A stretch of DNA of 64,000 nt, taken from the NCBI RefSeq assembly GCF_017114995.1, contig NZ_JABXKL010000009.1:26533-90532 (forward strand), written 5' to 3'. The notes beneath the pieces are model-generated. The model did not search any database. It worked only from the letters and a program-made list of their open reading frames with translations, and had not been told where the DNA came from. This document shows, one piece after another, positions 9,934-20,095 of this stretch (within the stretch, counting starts at the first letter, position 1; every line of letters starts with the position of its first letter). Position numbers and translations under genes: made by a program. The stretch comes from Nostoc sp. NMS9 (GTDB lineage: Bacteria > Cyanobacteriota > Cyanobacteriia > Cyanobacteriales > Nostocaceae).

Positions 9934-10755
9934 ATGGAGATTCAAGGTAAAGTTGCCCTAATTACAGGGGCTTCGCGTGGAATTGGACGAGCGATCGCTC
10001 TCGAATTAGCGCAACAAGGCATCAAACGGATGATATTGGTAGCACGCGATCGCCGCAAGTTATTGGAGGTAGCCAACGAAATCGAAGCTATGGGTACAGA
10101 AGCTGCGATCGTGGCCTTAGATTTGACTCAAACAATTGAAGTAAATATCGCTGTTGCCCAACTATGGCGCAATTACGGACAGATTCACCTGCTGGTTAAT
10201 TGTGCGGGAGTCGCATACCAAAGCTCATTTTTGCAATCAAAAATGCCCCAAGTTCAAGAAGAACTCTCTGTGAACTTGTTAGGAATGTACAACCTCACTA
10301 GTTTGATTGCTCGACGCATGGCCAGCCAAAGACAAGGGACAATTGTCAATGTATCGAGCCTGATGGGGAAAGTTGCAGCACCAACGATGGCGACATACTC
10401 AGCAACCAAGTTTGCCATCTTAGGATTTACCCAAGCCTTGCGCCAAGAACTAGCCGAACACAATATCCGCGTCATTGCATTATTGCCTTCCCTGACAGAC
10501 ACAGACATGGTGCGCGACTTAAAATTATTTCGCTGGGTGATCCCCATGACTCCCCAGCAAGTGGCTAAAGCCCTCGTCACCGGAATGCAAAATGATTCAT
10601 CAGAAATTTTAGTCGGATGGCAAAGTCATTTAGCCGTGTTGTGTCAACGCCTCGCCCCTTGGTTGTTAGAGCTAATTTTACGAATAGCGACACCGCCAGC
10701 ACCAAGCAGACAACGGCTGATTGAAAAACTTATCCCTTCGCGTAGCGTCTCGTAG
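9934..10755 (+). CDS. Short-chain dehydrogenase/reductase
   Basis: MEIQGKVALITGASRGIGRAIALELA, NCAG, YSATKFA; internal ATG at 9934 preferred over the ORF-track start. Confidence 0.9.
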   Translation: MEIQGKVALITGASRGIGRAIALELAQQGIKRMILVARDRRKLLEVANEIEAMGTEAAIVALDLTQTIEVNIAVAQLWRNYGQIHLLVNCAGVAYQSSFLQSKMPQVQEELSVNLLGMYNLTSLIARRMASQRQGTIVNVSSLMGKVAAPTMATYSATKFAILGFTQALRQELAEHNIRVIALLPSLTDTDMVRDLKLFRWVIPMTPQQVAKALVTGMQNDSSEILVGWQSHLAVLCQRLAPWLLELILRIATPPAPSRQRLIEKLIPSRSVS

Positions 10756-10786
10756 AGAAGGGGAGACGCCAAGCGCGATCGCTGAC

Positions 10787-12022
10787 TCAACACTCCTGAA
10801 CAAACTTGCCCGAAATCTTCAGTCGTTTGGCTTTACCCTTGTGCAACAAAGTAACGCTCACAGTGCCAAGAAATGCTAATAAGCTGAAAGTAGAAGTAGA
10901 TTCAGGAACAGACTTGGGATTCTCTATTTTGATAACTTGTCCTTGTCCTGGGCGATCGCCTCGGTTTGTCACGTAGATAGCATTATCAGCACCAATAGTC
11001 AAAGCAGTAGGAGACTCTAATCCATTGCCACTAAGAATAGTTGTGCGAGTTCCATCGCTGGCTATTTTAATTACAGAACCATCTAGATTACCTTTCCAGA
11101 GGGACTGATTAGCGTACTGCAAAGCATATAAATTACCCTCAGTATCAAAATCTAAGTCAGTAAGTTGGGTAAAGCCATCGGTATAAACTGTTGGTTTATC
11201 ATCAGCACCAACTCGATAGATTTTTGCTTCACCTTCTGGAAAAGGAAAACCAGTTAATTGACTAATATAATAAGCGCCATCTGGGCCTTTGGCGATATTT
11301 GTGGGTACTGCTTGGATTTCAAATGGCGATGACGATGCGCCAGAGGGAAAAACTGGATTAGTTAATGTCTGGCGGGGAATTGTGGCGATCGCCTTTAAAT
11401 TACTTCCATCAATACCTACGCTGAGTAACTCATTAGCACCAGTATCAACTGCAACAATATTATTTCCATCTAAAAGAAGAGAGAAGGGATTGCTAATTAG
11501 ATCGCCTCGATCGGGATTATTTGCAAGTTCATAATTAGCTAAATCAGCCACACTAGTCCAAGAATTTGTATTGAAATTAGCAGTGATGATTTTTCCTAAG
11601 TCAGTGTTACCTAATGTAGCGCGAAATGTGGGATCAGAAGCATACCCAATTGCAATATAAGGCTTGCCAGTAGCATCAAATTTGATATCATGAGGCCCAG
11701 CAGTATCAGTACCATCTGGTAATGCCAAAGAAGGAAGTCCTGTAAGTATACGCTCTTGTGTACCATTTCCAATTTTTGTCACTGCACCAGTTGTGCCATA
11801 ACATAAAGATTGACCTGCGGCACTCGGTGAAGGAACACAAGCTCCACTTCCGCCTGTTCCTGCCTCTGTGACGTAGAGACTGCCGTCAGGGCCAAAAGTT
11901 AGACCCCGTGGACTATTAAGATCGTCGGCAATTACTGAAAATGATGCCGCTTCTGCTGCTTTCATTCCCGAGAAAGCAGCAATACAAACACTCAAAAATG
12001 TAATTCCAAATTGCTTTAGTTT
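10787..12022 (-). CDS. ScyD/ScyE family protein with C-terminal PEP-CTERM-like sorting region
   Basis: Signal peptide MKLKQFGITFLSVCIAAFSG; NSPRGLTFGPDGSLYVTEAGTGG; PGPHDIKF-like repeats; C-terminal VPESTSTFSLLAFLGTVSVTLLHKGKAKRLK. Confidence 0.8.
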   Translation of the reverse strand, partial: KLKQFGITFLSVCIAAFSGMKAAEAASFSVIADDLNSPRGLTFGPDGSLYVTEAGTGGSGACVPSPSAAGQSLCYGTTGAVTKIGNGTQERILTGLPSLALPDGTDTAGPHDIKFDATGKPYIAIGYASDPTFRATLGNTDLGKIITANFNTNSWTSVADLANYELANNPDRGDLISNPFSLLLDGNNIVAVDTGANELLSVGIDGSNLKAIATIPRQTLTNPVFPSGASSSPFEIQAVPTNIAKGPDGAYYISQLTGFPFPEGEAKIYRVGADDKPTVYTDGFTQLTDLDFDTEGNLYALQYANQSLWKGNLDGSVIKIASDGTRTTILSGNGLESPTALTIGADNAIYVTNRGDRPGQGQVIKIENPKSVPESTSTFSLLAFLGTVSVTLLHKGKAKRLKISGKFVQEC

Positions 12023-12461
12023 CATTAGACTCCTCCTAAAATTAAATTTGCGTAAAGCATACAATAGAAAATTTTATCTTGATAAATACTAATATTTACT
12101 GTGTATACTTTCTGTGGATTTTACAGCTTATTTAAAAGAGGGAAACAGATTCAAACCCAGAAACCCAGATGAAATCTGAATTTCTTAATTTCGAGTTGTA
12201 TCATACCATTTCCAAAAATCTTTGCAACATAATGAATCGGCTGTAGGGGCATACAGATGTACAGCTATAGCAACAAAATTAAATAGGATTGCTGTATATT
12301 TTCCAACATTTTTTATATAAGTGTGATATCCAAACTGTTGAATTACACAGATATTGTGGGACTACAAGGCGATCGCAGTTTGCATCAATAGATAAAGTTG
12401 TAGATCAGAAATTGCTGTGGGATCGCATAATTAGACATACCTTGTTTCGGAGCAATCAGAA

Positions 12462-13958
12462 ATGCTTTCCTTCCCTACAACCCTGACTCCTTTGCCCGAA
12501 ATCATTGATGGCTTGCCGAATATTTCTGGTTGGGAAACAGAGGTTCTCTCTGTGGTTAACCACGAGCAATCAGTATTTTTACCAACAACGAATATCCGTT
12601 TAGAAGACGTAAATGCTGTGTTTGCGATCGCTTTACACATGCACCAGCCAACTATACCTGCTGGAAATGGCGGTACACTCATCAGCAATCTGCAATATAT
12701 GTTTGAACATCCCAACGAAGGGGATAACCACAACGCAGATCCTTTTGCCCATTGTTACAGCCGCATGGGTGACTTGATCCCCGAACTTGTAAATCAAGGT
12801 TGCAATCCGCGTGTGATGTTGGATTACTCTGGTAATCTTCTGTGGGGACTGCGGCAAATGGGACGCGGTGATGTTCTCGATAACCTTAAACGGATTACTT
12901 GCGATCGCACCTACCAACCTTATGTAGAATGGCTGGGTACAATGTGGGGCCATGCAGTTATTCCTTCCACACCCATAGCAGATATTAAATTGCATATCGT
13001 TGCATGGCAACATCACTTTGCGGCAATTTTTGGCTGGGAAGCACTAGCGCGAGTGAAAGGATTTTCGCCCCCAGAAATGCATCTACCAAATCATCCTGAT
13101 GCTCTCTTTGAATTTGTGAAAGCGCTAAAAGAATGTGGATATCGCTGGTTACTTGTTCAAGAACATTCTGTAGAAACTCTTACTGGTCAATCTCTCACTA
13201 ATAAACATTTACCACATCGTCTAATTGCCCGTAATTCTCAAGGCGAAACAATTAGTATCACAGCTTTAATTAAAACCCAAGGTTCCGATACTAAATTAGT
13301 TGCTCAGATGCAGCCTTATTATGAAGCGAAAACATTATCCAAACAACAAATTGGTAGTGTATTTGTGCCACCAATAGTTAGCCAAATTGGTGATGGTGAA
13401 AATGGCGGCGTGATGATGAATGAATTTCCTAGCGCTTTTAAACAAGCTTGGGGGGATATGGTAAATAATGGGGGAGGAAAATCAGGTGTAGTTGGGATGT
13501 GTGGTACAGAATATTTAGAATTAATCGAAGCTGCTGGATGCAAACCTGAAGATTATCCAACTTGTCAGCCAGTGGGACAACATCAGATTTGGGAGCGCAT
13601 TTCACCAGATAATATTCAACCACAAGCTGTAGAGAATGCCATTCAAGAATTAAAGCAAACAAACTCTAATTTTCATCTGGATGGAGCCTCATGGACAAAT
13701 CATATCAGTTGGGTAAAAGGATATGAAAATGTGTTGTCTCCCATGTATCAATTAAGCAGCTTATTTCATCAAAAGATCGATCCCTTACTGCAAACTGACT
13801 CAGCAGAACCGATTACTAGACAATCTCAATACCGTAATGTTCTTCTACATAATCTTTTGCTGCAAACTAGTTGTTTTCGTTATTGGGGACAAGGTGCTTG
13901 GACTGATCACGCACGGGAAATTTACCAACGTGGCGAAAATTTATTGCAGATGAATTGA
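12462..13958 (+). CDS. Glycoside hydrolase family 57 protein
   Basis: VFAIALHMHQPTIPAGNGG, GCNPRVMLDYSGNLLWGL, FSPPEMHLPNH. Confidence 0.85.
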   Translation: MLSFPTTLTPLPEIIDGLPNISGWETEVLSVVNHEQSVFLPTTNIRLEDVNAVFAIALHMHQPTIPAGNGGTLISNLQYMFEHPNEGDNHNADPFAHCYSRMGDLIPELVNQGCNPRVMLDYSGNLLWGLRQMGRGDVLDNLKRITCDRTYQPYVEWLGTMWGHAVIPSTPIADIKLHIVAWQHHFAAIFGWEALARVKGFSPPEMHLPNHPDALFEFVKALKECGYRWLLVQEHSVETLTGQSLTNKHLPHRLIARNSQGETISITALIKTQGSDTKLVAQMQPYYEAKTLSKQQIGSVFVPPIVSQIGDGENGGVMMNEFPSAFKQAWGDMVNNGGGKSGVVGMCGTEYLELIEAAGCKPEDYPTCQPVGQHQIWERISPDNIQPQAVENAIQELKQTNSNFHLDGASWTNHISWVKGYENVLSPMYQLSSLFHQKIDPLLQTDSAEPITRQSQYRNVLLHNLLLQTSCFRYWGQGAWTDHAREIYQRGENLLQMN

Positions 13959-14097
13959 ACTGGAGGCTGAAACGGATATGGATGGTTAGACTTGCATTCT
14001 CCCTAAACTTCCTTAAAAATTAGTGAATTCAACCTCCTTACAAAAGGGGGTTGTGTCATTAATACCTTGCGTATTGATTTCTAAATAGGCAGTATAA

Positions 14098-14682
14098 ATG
14101 AAAAATCTTTATGAGATTTTAGAAATGATTAGACCAAGACCAGCAATGTATTTAGGACAGCGTTCCTTAACTGCGTTAGATGGCTTTATTGGTGGCTATT
14201 CTTTTGCTCTGGGGGAAAATGGGATCTTTTATGGAGAAGAGACACCTCCTTTTACACAGTTCAACGACTGGGTAGCTCGATATTATAAATGGTACGAATC
14301 AACAGCAGGATGGAAAAATATTATTCTCCGAGAAGTTGGAGACGAAGCAAAAGCATGTGATGTATTCTTTGAACTCCTTGAATTATTTAAGCAACGGTTT
14401 CCTGTTGTCAAGCATCGTGTTTTCTTAAATCAAAACCATAAATCTACTGGAGCTATATATCGACGTATATGTATAGATGGGATATACAAAGACTTAGATC
14501 CACCTAAAGAAATTAGAATTGTGCAATATACAACCGATTCTGGCTTTTACCGTTTCGATGTATCACAAGCGGGAGAAATTTCAGAAATTGGCTATTTTGA
14601 GACAGAAAAGTTAGCTATGGAAGAAGTTAAGAGAGAGTTTGAAGTTTCTTTAGATGAGTGGGAAACCTTAAATACTATCTAA
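14098..14682 (+). CDS. Hypothetical protein
   Basis: Intact 194-aa ORF, MKNLYEILEMIRPRPAMYLGQRSLTALDGFIGGYSFAL; family not securely recognised. Confidence 0.6.
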   Translation: MKNLYEILEMIRPRPAMYLGQRSLTALDGFIGGYSFALGENGIFYGEETPPFTQFNDWVARYYKWYESTAGWKNIILREVGDEAKACDVFFELLELFKQRFPVVKHRVFLNQNHKSTGAIYRRICIDGIYKDLDPPKEIRIVQYTTDSGFYRFDVSQAGEISEIGYFETEKLAMEEVKREFEVSLDEWETLNTI

Positions 14683-14806
14683 GTATCTTAAAGTTATAAA
14701 ACACTAACTTCAACACGATCTCATGCTGATTTCAGAATCAGTATTTGAGCAATTATTTATTTGAAAAAATTGTTAATATATGGGTCATTTTCCTCAATAT
14801 ATCTTC

Positions 14807-16186
14807 TTACACGAGAGGTAACAATATTTCAAATTTTGTACCTATATCAATCTGTGAATGAAAATTCAATTTCCCGCCATGTCTGACGGTGATAATTCGA
14901 TAACTTACCGCTAAACTAGTATTTTTACCATTCTTTGTTTCCAGAGAAAAAGACTCCATAATTTGCTGTTGTAATTCTTCAGACATTCCAGAGCCATTGT
15001 CAGCAATGCGAATTAAAACCCAGCGAGAATCTGGTGCATCTGGGTTGCTTGCTTCTTGTGATATAACTTCTGTGGTAATCTCAATTCGGGGTTTTTGAAC
15101 AGTCTTTGTCTCTTCTAAATGTAACTGCTGTCGCACTGCTTCATTGAGTAAAGTATCCACAACTTCACTTAAAATATTCATCAAAACCTGGTTTAATTGC
15201 CCCATAAAGCAATACACTGGGGGTAATTGACCGTAGTATTTGACGATTTCAATTTCTCCTTGAAGACGACTATTAATTAATAAAATGATGCTATCTATAC
15301 AGGCGTGCAAATCTACTGGCTTGGGAAAAAGTTCATCAATATGACAAAAATTTTGCAAGCTAGTAACGAGTTTTTTTAATCTTTCCGCACCCGTGCGAAT
15401 ACTAGCAAGCGATCGCGACAGATCTTGCTCTAAAAAATCAAACTCAATCTCTTCTTTAATCTGATTAATTGCCTGAGAAACTGATGGTAACTCTTGATCG
15501 TAAGCCGCTATGAGTTTGAGTAAATCTTGACTGTAATTTGAAACATAAATGATGTTACCCCAAATAAAACCCACTGGGTCTAAAATTTCGTGGGCTACGC
15601 CGTCTACCAAACGCCCTAAATTTGCCATTTTATCATTTTGAATCATTTGGGCTTGACTGCGTTCATATCGGATCAGATTGTCGATTCCCCGAATTTGCCA
15701 AGAAATAATATTCAATTCTTGGACATCTAACAATCTATAAGCACCAGATTCAGTTTGTACGACAATTGGTTCTGCTAATAATTCTGGCGATCGCTTTAAG
15801 CTAAGTTGCATTGTTGTTAAAATCGATGTTGTATCAGTAACAATCAACATCGATGTCCGCACATAGCTGTAAAGAACAGCTAATGGTTGCTGAACAAATA
15901 ACTCTTGTCCAAATGGACGAATCAAAAATTCCAGTAGTCGCCGCCGCGAAATCATCCCAATAAACTGTCCCTGTTCTACCAAAATTACTCCTGGTAGCAA
16001 GGGGTATTTTTCCAAAAAACTAGCCACTTCCATACCAGTGTGGCTGATTTCCACCGGGAAGTTATACATTGGTAGTTCTTGGAGGGTTGAATCTAAACCA
16101 AGATCGCGATCGCTACCCTTAGATAAAAATGGCGGTGAGATTTGGCAACTGAATTCTTCTGGCACTAGACACCCTGATTTTTTCAA
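14807..16186 (-). CDS. Sensor histidine kinase with N-terminal CBS-like region
   Basis: NLGRLVDGVAHEILDPVGFIWGN (H-box), IADNGSGMSEELQQQIMESFSLETK, N-terminal LLPGVILVEQGQFIGMISRRRLLEFL. Confidence 0.85.
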   Translation of the reverse strand: MKKSGCLVPEEFSCQISPPFLSKGSDRDLGLDSTLQELPMYNFPVEISHTGMEVASFLEKYPLLPGVILVEQGQFIGMISRRRLLEFLIRPFGQELFVQQPLAVLYSYVRTSMLIVTDTTSILTTMQLSLKRSPELLAEPIVVQTESGAYRLLDVQELNIISWQIRGIDNLIRYERSQAQMIQNDKMANLGRLVDGVAHEILDPVGFIWGNIIYVSNYSQDLLKLIAAYDQELPSVSQAINQIKEEIEFDFLEQDLSRSLASIRTGAERLKKLVTSLQNFCHIDELFPKPVDLHACIDSIILLINSRLQGEIEIVKYYGQLPPVYCFMGQLNQVLMNILSEVVDTLLNEAVRQQLHLEETKTVQKPRIEITTEVISQEASNPDAPDSRWVLIRIADNGSGMSEELQQQIMESFSLETKNGKNTSLAVSYRIITVRHGGKLNFHSQIDIGTKFEILLPLV

Positions 16187-16405
16187 AGACAGGTAAACAA
16201 TAAGTTAATATTTTACATTCTGCCACCCTCAAAATCCGGTTTTAGTTTAGGTATCTAATAAAACTAGTGGTCTATCAAGCTGAAAATCCTTCTCAGGCGA
16301 CTGGAAGTAATTGGCGTGCAATTTATAATCTGGGTGGAGAATATTTAGAAAGCGATCGCAAGCTAAACTAAAAATAATCTTTACGAAGCGTGCAAAGGTA
16401 GCGTT

Positions 16406-17222
16406 ATGACCTCTGTAAGCAATCCACCCAACGCCCTCACTCTTTTCCCCTTCCCCGATCATACTCAGCTTCCTGAGTCCGATGGTACTTTTGTGTTCGC
16501 GGAGCGTGCCGAAGGCAAGAACTGGCAAGAACATCCCCAAAGAAAGCATTTTACTAACTGACTCAATTACACCCATCCTCAAGCAATTAAATCCTGAAGG
16601 TGAATACTGTATAGGGCAGGACTTAGGCATTTACTGGCGCTTGACCGATCCCCCTGAAAAAGGCGCAGAAGCACCAGATTGGTTTTATGTACCGAATGTA
16701 CCGTTTTTGCTGAATGGACAAACTCGACGTTCTTATGTGTTGTGGCGAGAGTTTATTGCTCCGTTGATTGTCTTAGAATTTGTCTCTGGGGACGGTAATG
16801 AAGAACGAGATAAAACTCCTTTGAAGGGGAAATTTTGGATTTATGAGCAAGTCATTCGTCCTCCCTTCTACGGTATTTATGAAGTGAGTAAAGCCAGCCT
16901 AGAAGTTTATCATCTGATTGAAGGACAGTATCAGGTTTTACCAGCAAATGAACGAGGACATTATCCCATAGGCCCGTTAGAAGTTGAATTAGGTTTATGG
17001 GTAGGAGTTTATCAGAATGTGGAATTACCCTGGCTGCGTTGGTGGGATTTACAAGGTAATTTGTTGTTGAATGGCGATGAAAGAGCCGAACAGGAATCCC
17101 AAAGAGCCGAACAGGAATGTCAAAGAGCAGAACAGGAATCCCAAAGAGCAGAACAGGAATCCCAAAGAGCCGATCGCCTAGCTGCCCAATCGCGATCGCT
17201 AGGCGTTGAACCAGAAATCTGA
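16406..17222 (+). pseudogene. Uma2 family (DUF820) nuclease-like gene, frameshifted by an AAAG duplication; also contains a 24-bp repeat insertion
   Basis: Frame 1 from ATG 16406: MTSVSNPPNALTLFPFPDHTQLPESDGTFV-FAERAEG-KNWQEHPQ then stop. The rest (SILLTDSITPILKQLNPEGEYCIGQDLGIYWRLTDPPEKGAEAPDWFYVPN...) is in another frame. Junction ccccAAAGAAAGcatt. Confidence 0.75.
17081..17172 (+). repeat. About four copies of a 21-bp tandem repeat encoding EQESQRA heptads at the Uma2 C-terminus
   Basis: Repeated aaagagcMgaacaggaatccc units. Confidence 0.85.
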
Positions 17223-17324
17223 TATCCTACTCGAATTGCGAATTAAAAAAGGGCTGGTGTAAAAGAGTCATCTGTGGCTTAATTTGTTTAGACACAAATT
17301 TTTACTGCTATCAGGGTAATCACG

Positions 17325-18497
17325 ATGACAAATAGACCTCCTTCCGAACCGGAGTCATCTCAAAAAACCGCCCTTGGCTTTGATGAATTTATAGCCATTC
17401 TGGTTGCCTTCGCCACTATCGGAGCGATTCTTTTTTGGTCATTGTCCCGCAGGGATTCTAGTTGGAACTTAAACGGGCTGCTGTTGCCTTCTTCCACTCC
17501 ATCTCCTAGTGTTCGACCAAATCCAGTATTGCCCTCTCCTACTGTCAAGGTAGAACCTTATGCAGTCCCCAACAACGTTTTGCCCTATTCTCCACCTGAA
17601 GCTGTTGTTGAACCCACAATACGTTCATTCCCAACTAACAGCGCAACTCCTTACCGCGCAATGTTACCATCTATTCTGGTAATCCCAACTCAATCCCCAC
17701 AACCACAAACACCTGTATCCTCTCCAACAGAACTTGAGTCATCACTCAAATCATCAGCGTTGCCTTTAGTAACTCCGGCAAAACCAAAATCAATCATTCC
17801 GCCGCCAATTGCATTTAACGATGTGCCCGATAACTTTTGGAGTCGGCGTTTTATAGACGTTCTTTCCGCCCGTGGGATTCTCAAAGGATTTCCTGATTAT
17901 TCTTTTAGACCAAATCAGCCTGTAAACCGCGCCGAATTTGCTGCCATACTAGAAAAAGCCTTTGACCAAGAACCGTCTAAGACTGCGATCGCATTTCAAG
18001 ATGTACCAACAAAATTCTGGGCAACTTCAGCAATTGACCAAGCCATCAGTGCCGGATTTCTCAAAGGCTACCCGAAAAAAACCTTCAAACCACAACAAAA
18101 TATTTCACGAGTGCAAGTTTTAGTTGCCCTTGTCAGTGGGTTGAATTTGAAAGCACCCACTTCCCCAAATCAGATTATCAGTGTCTATAAAGATGCTAAA
18201 GATATTCCGCCTTATGCTATCGGTAAAATCGCCGCTGCTACAACCAATGGTCTGGTAGTTAACTACCCAAATCCCCAAGTCCTCGATCCCAACAAAGTAG
18301 CTAGTCGGGCACAAGTGGCGGCGATGATTCATCAAGCTTTAGTAAAACGGGGCAAACTGGAGGCAATTACATCTCCTAATATAGTGCGTAGGGGTAGTCC
18401 GCCGCAGGTATCGCCTAAAATATCTCCAGAACTTCCACAGACCTCAAAACCGAACCCAAAAGTTAAATTGCCCACCGGAGGTTCGCCTCAACAATAA
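17325..18497 (+). CDS. S-layer homology (SLH) domain protein with N-terminal TM and proline-rich linker
   Basis: FNDVPDNFWSRRFIDVLSARGILKGFPDYSFRPNQPVNRAEFAAILEKAF and two further SLH-like units. Confidence 0.88.
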   Translation: MTNRPPSEPESSQKTALGFDEFIAILVAFATIGAILFWSLSRRDSSWNLNGLLLPSSTPSPSVRPNPVLPSPTVKVEPYAVPNNVLPYSPPEAVVEPTIRSFPTNSATPYRAMLPSILVIPTQSPQPQTPVSSPTELESSLKSSALPLVTPAKPKSIIPPPIAFNDVPDNFWSRRFIDVLSARGILKGFPDYSFRPNQPVNRAEFAAILEKAFDQEPSKTAIAFQDVPTKFWATSAIDQAISAGFLKGYPKKTFKPQQNISRVQVLVALVSGLNLKAPTSPNQIISVYKDAKDIPPYAIGKIAAATTNGLVVNYPNPQVLDPNKVASRAQVAAMIHQALVKRGKLEAITSPNIVRRGSPPQVSPKISPELPQTSKPNPKVKLPTGGSPQQ

Positions 18498-18697
18498 TTA
18501 CTAATTCGTAATTCGTAATTCAACGCAGGGTCAAAGGAGCGAATTCTATACAAACTTTACTAACACTTCGTAGGCATTTTGAAAGAAGTCTGAACGCCGA
18601 CTTCCGGCATTCAGACTTCGGTGATTTGGAATTAGAGCGTACTTCTACATAGGAGCAAGCTACGCGTAGCGTCTCGTAGAGAAGCGATAATTAGATA

Positions 18698-19141
18698 TTA
18701 AGCTTCTGGAATTTGTTTACCGACAACTTGTGATTTAAGAGTGGTGATTTCACTAGTTAACTCTTTCCTGGTTGAGGCTTTGAGTAAATAGCGGTAAACA
18801 AACCAGGCAGAGTAACCAATACCAATCAACTCAAAAGTAGGTGCTACCAAAGGGATATCATTCAAAGCATCTAATATTGCCAAGAGTACTTTAACGGCAA
18901 CAATTGATCCTACAATTAAACCAACTGTTACCAGGGGTTGCTTATATTGATTAAAGAAGCTCCCCAGATAATCTGGTAATGTTGCTAAAAAGGTAGAAAT
19001 TTGCTCCCCGTATTTTAGCCATTCGTCTTGAGACTGTGCCGGAGGCTGGAGTTTGGTGATGGTTCCCGTTTGGTTGTTGATCTCTGCCACTGTAGTCTCT
19101 TTAGATGCGGTTTCGGTAAATTCTTGTTCTGGCATTTTCAC
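18698..19141 (-). CDS. CAAD domain-containing membrane protein
   Basis: YGEQISTFLATLPDYLGSFFNQYKQPLVTVGLIVGSIVAVKVLLAILDALNDIPLVAPTFELIGIGYSAWFVYRYLL is typical of CAAD/CURT1-like domains. Confidence 0.85.
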   Translation of the reverse strand: MKMPEQEFTETASKETTVAEINNQTGTITKLQPPAQSQDEWLKYGEQISTFLATLPDYLGSFFNQYKQPLVTVGLIVGSIVAVKVLLAILDALNDIPLVAPTFELIGIGYSAWFVYRYLLKASTRKELTSEITTLKSQVVGKQIPEA

Positions 19142-20095
19142 TCCTATTAATTTGACAGTTGAGTTTTTCTAATCCTGGATAATTACAACCAAAAGGTTGT
19201 TGATTAGGTAATGTACTTGTGCATCAGTACAATTTGGTGAAAGGCACAAAAAGATTTTAGTGTCCTATAACCATAGTTGCCCGGTACTATCTACTGCATC
19301 AACTACAAGGTAGACAGTCAGTAGGAGGATAGAACTCAGAAGGCAGCAGGATGTATTATAATCAACTTCCTGAGTTCTATTTTTGGAATCAACTGGAATC
19401 CTCAGGTTGTGATTATCCGATTCCGTCTCATTTGCTCATAATCGTACTAAATCTAAGTACAAATCATGCAAAAATCAATCCACTTCTCATTTATATAAGC
19501 CTAGAAGCCGATTTTATCTGATATTAAAGCTATCTTAAGCCGCGTTCGTCAATTAAGGCATTCGTATTGATTTTAATACGTAATAAAAATTTTTGTGTGT
19601 TCATATAGACTAGACTTTTAACCTATTTTATGATATGTCTGCCTGGATGAGGGAAAAATAATCAATGCCCAATATCCAATGCCCCATCCCCAACAAGTAT
19701 CAAACCTTTTGTTTTTTTCCTGATTGTATTAATTTTATAGAGAAGCAGTAAGGTAGAGCAGTGGCGTAAGCGATCGCAAGAACTCATTGCTTGCTATCAA
19801 CTGCATACTGTAGAAAGTAGTGTAGTAAGGAGAAAAAGCTCTCAGGCGGGTCTTTAGTGCAGGAAACTATATCGTTGCTCCTAAAAAAAGTGAATTATAT
19901 TAAATTTAGTAATTATACTTATTAATTTTGTTGTAAAATTTACTTATATAATCTAAGTGATGCTAATTATCTAGCAAGCAATGATTTGCTCTTGCGATAA
20001 AAGAAGATAATGTAGATGTTAATGACTAAATTAAAGTATTTTGACAATCTAGACTAATTTGATTATTTTTGCGGGAAGGCAAGGAGGTTTGAGAA

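Noticed and set aside
12431-13662. Antisense ORFs within the GH57 gene
   Set aside because: Opposite a well supported CDS.
14098-14682. Immunity protein of a polymorphic toxin system
   Set aside because: The N-terminus vaguely recalls such small proteins, but there is no adjacent toxin and I cannot name the family with confidence.
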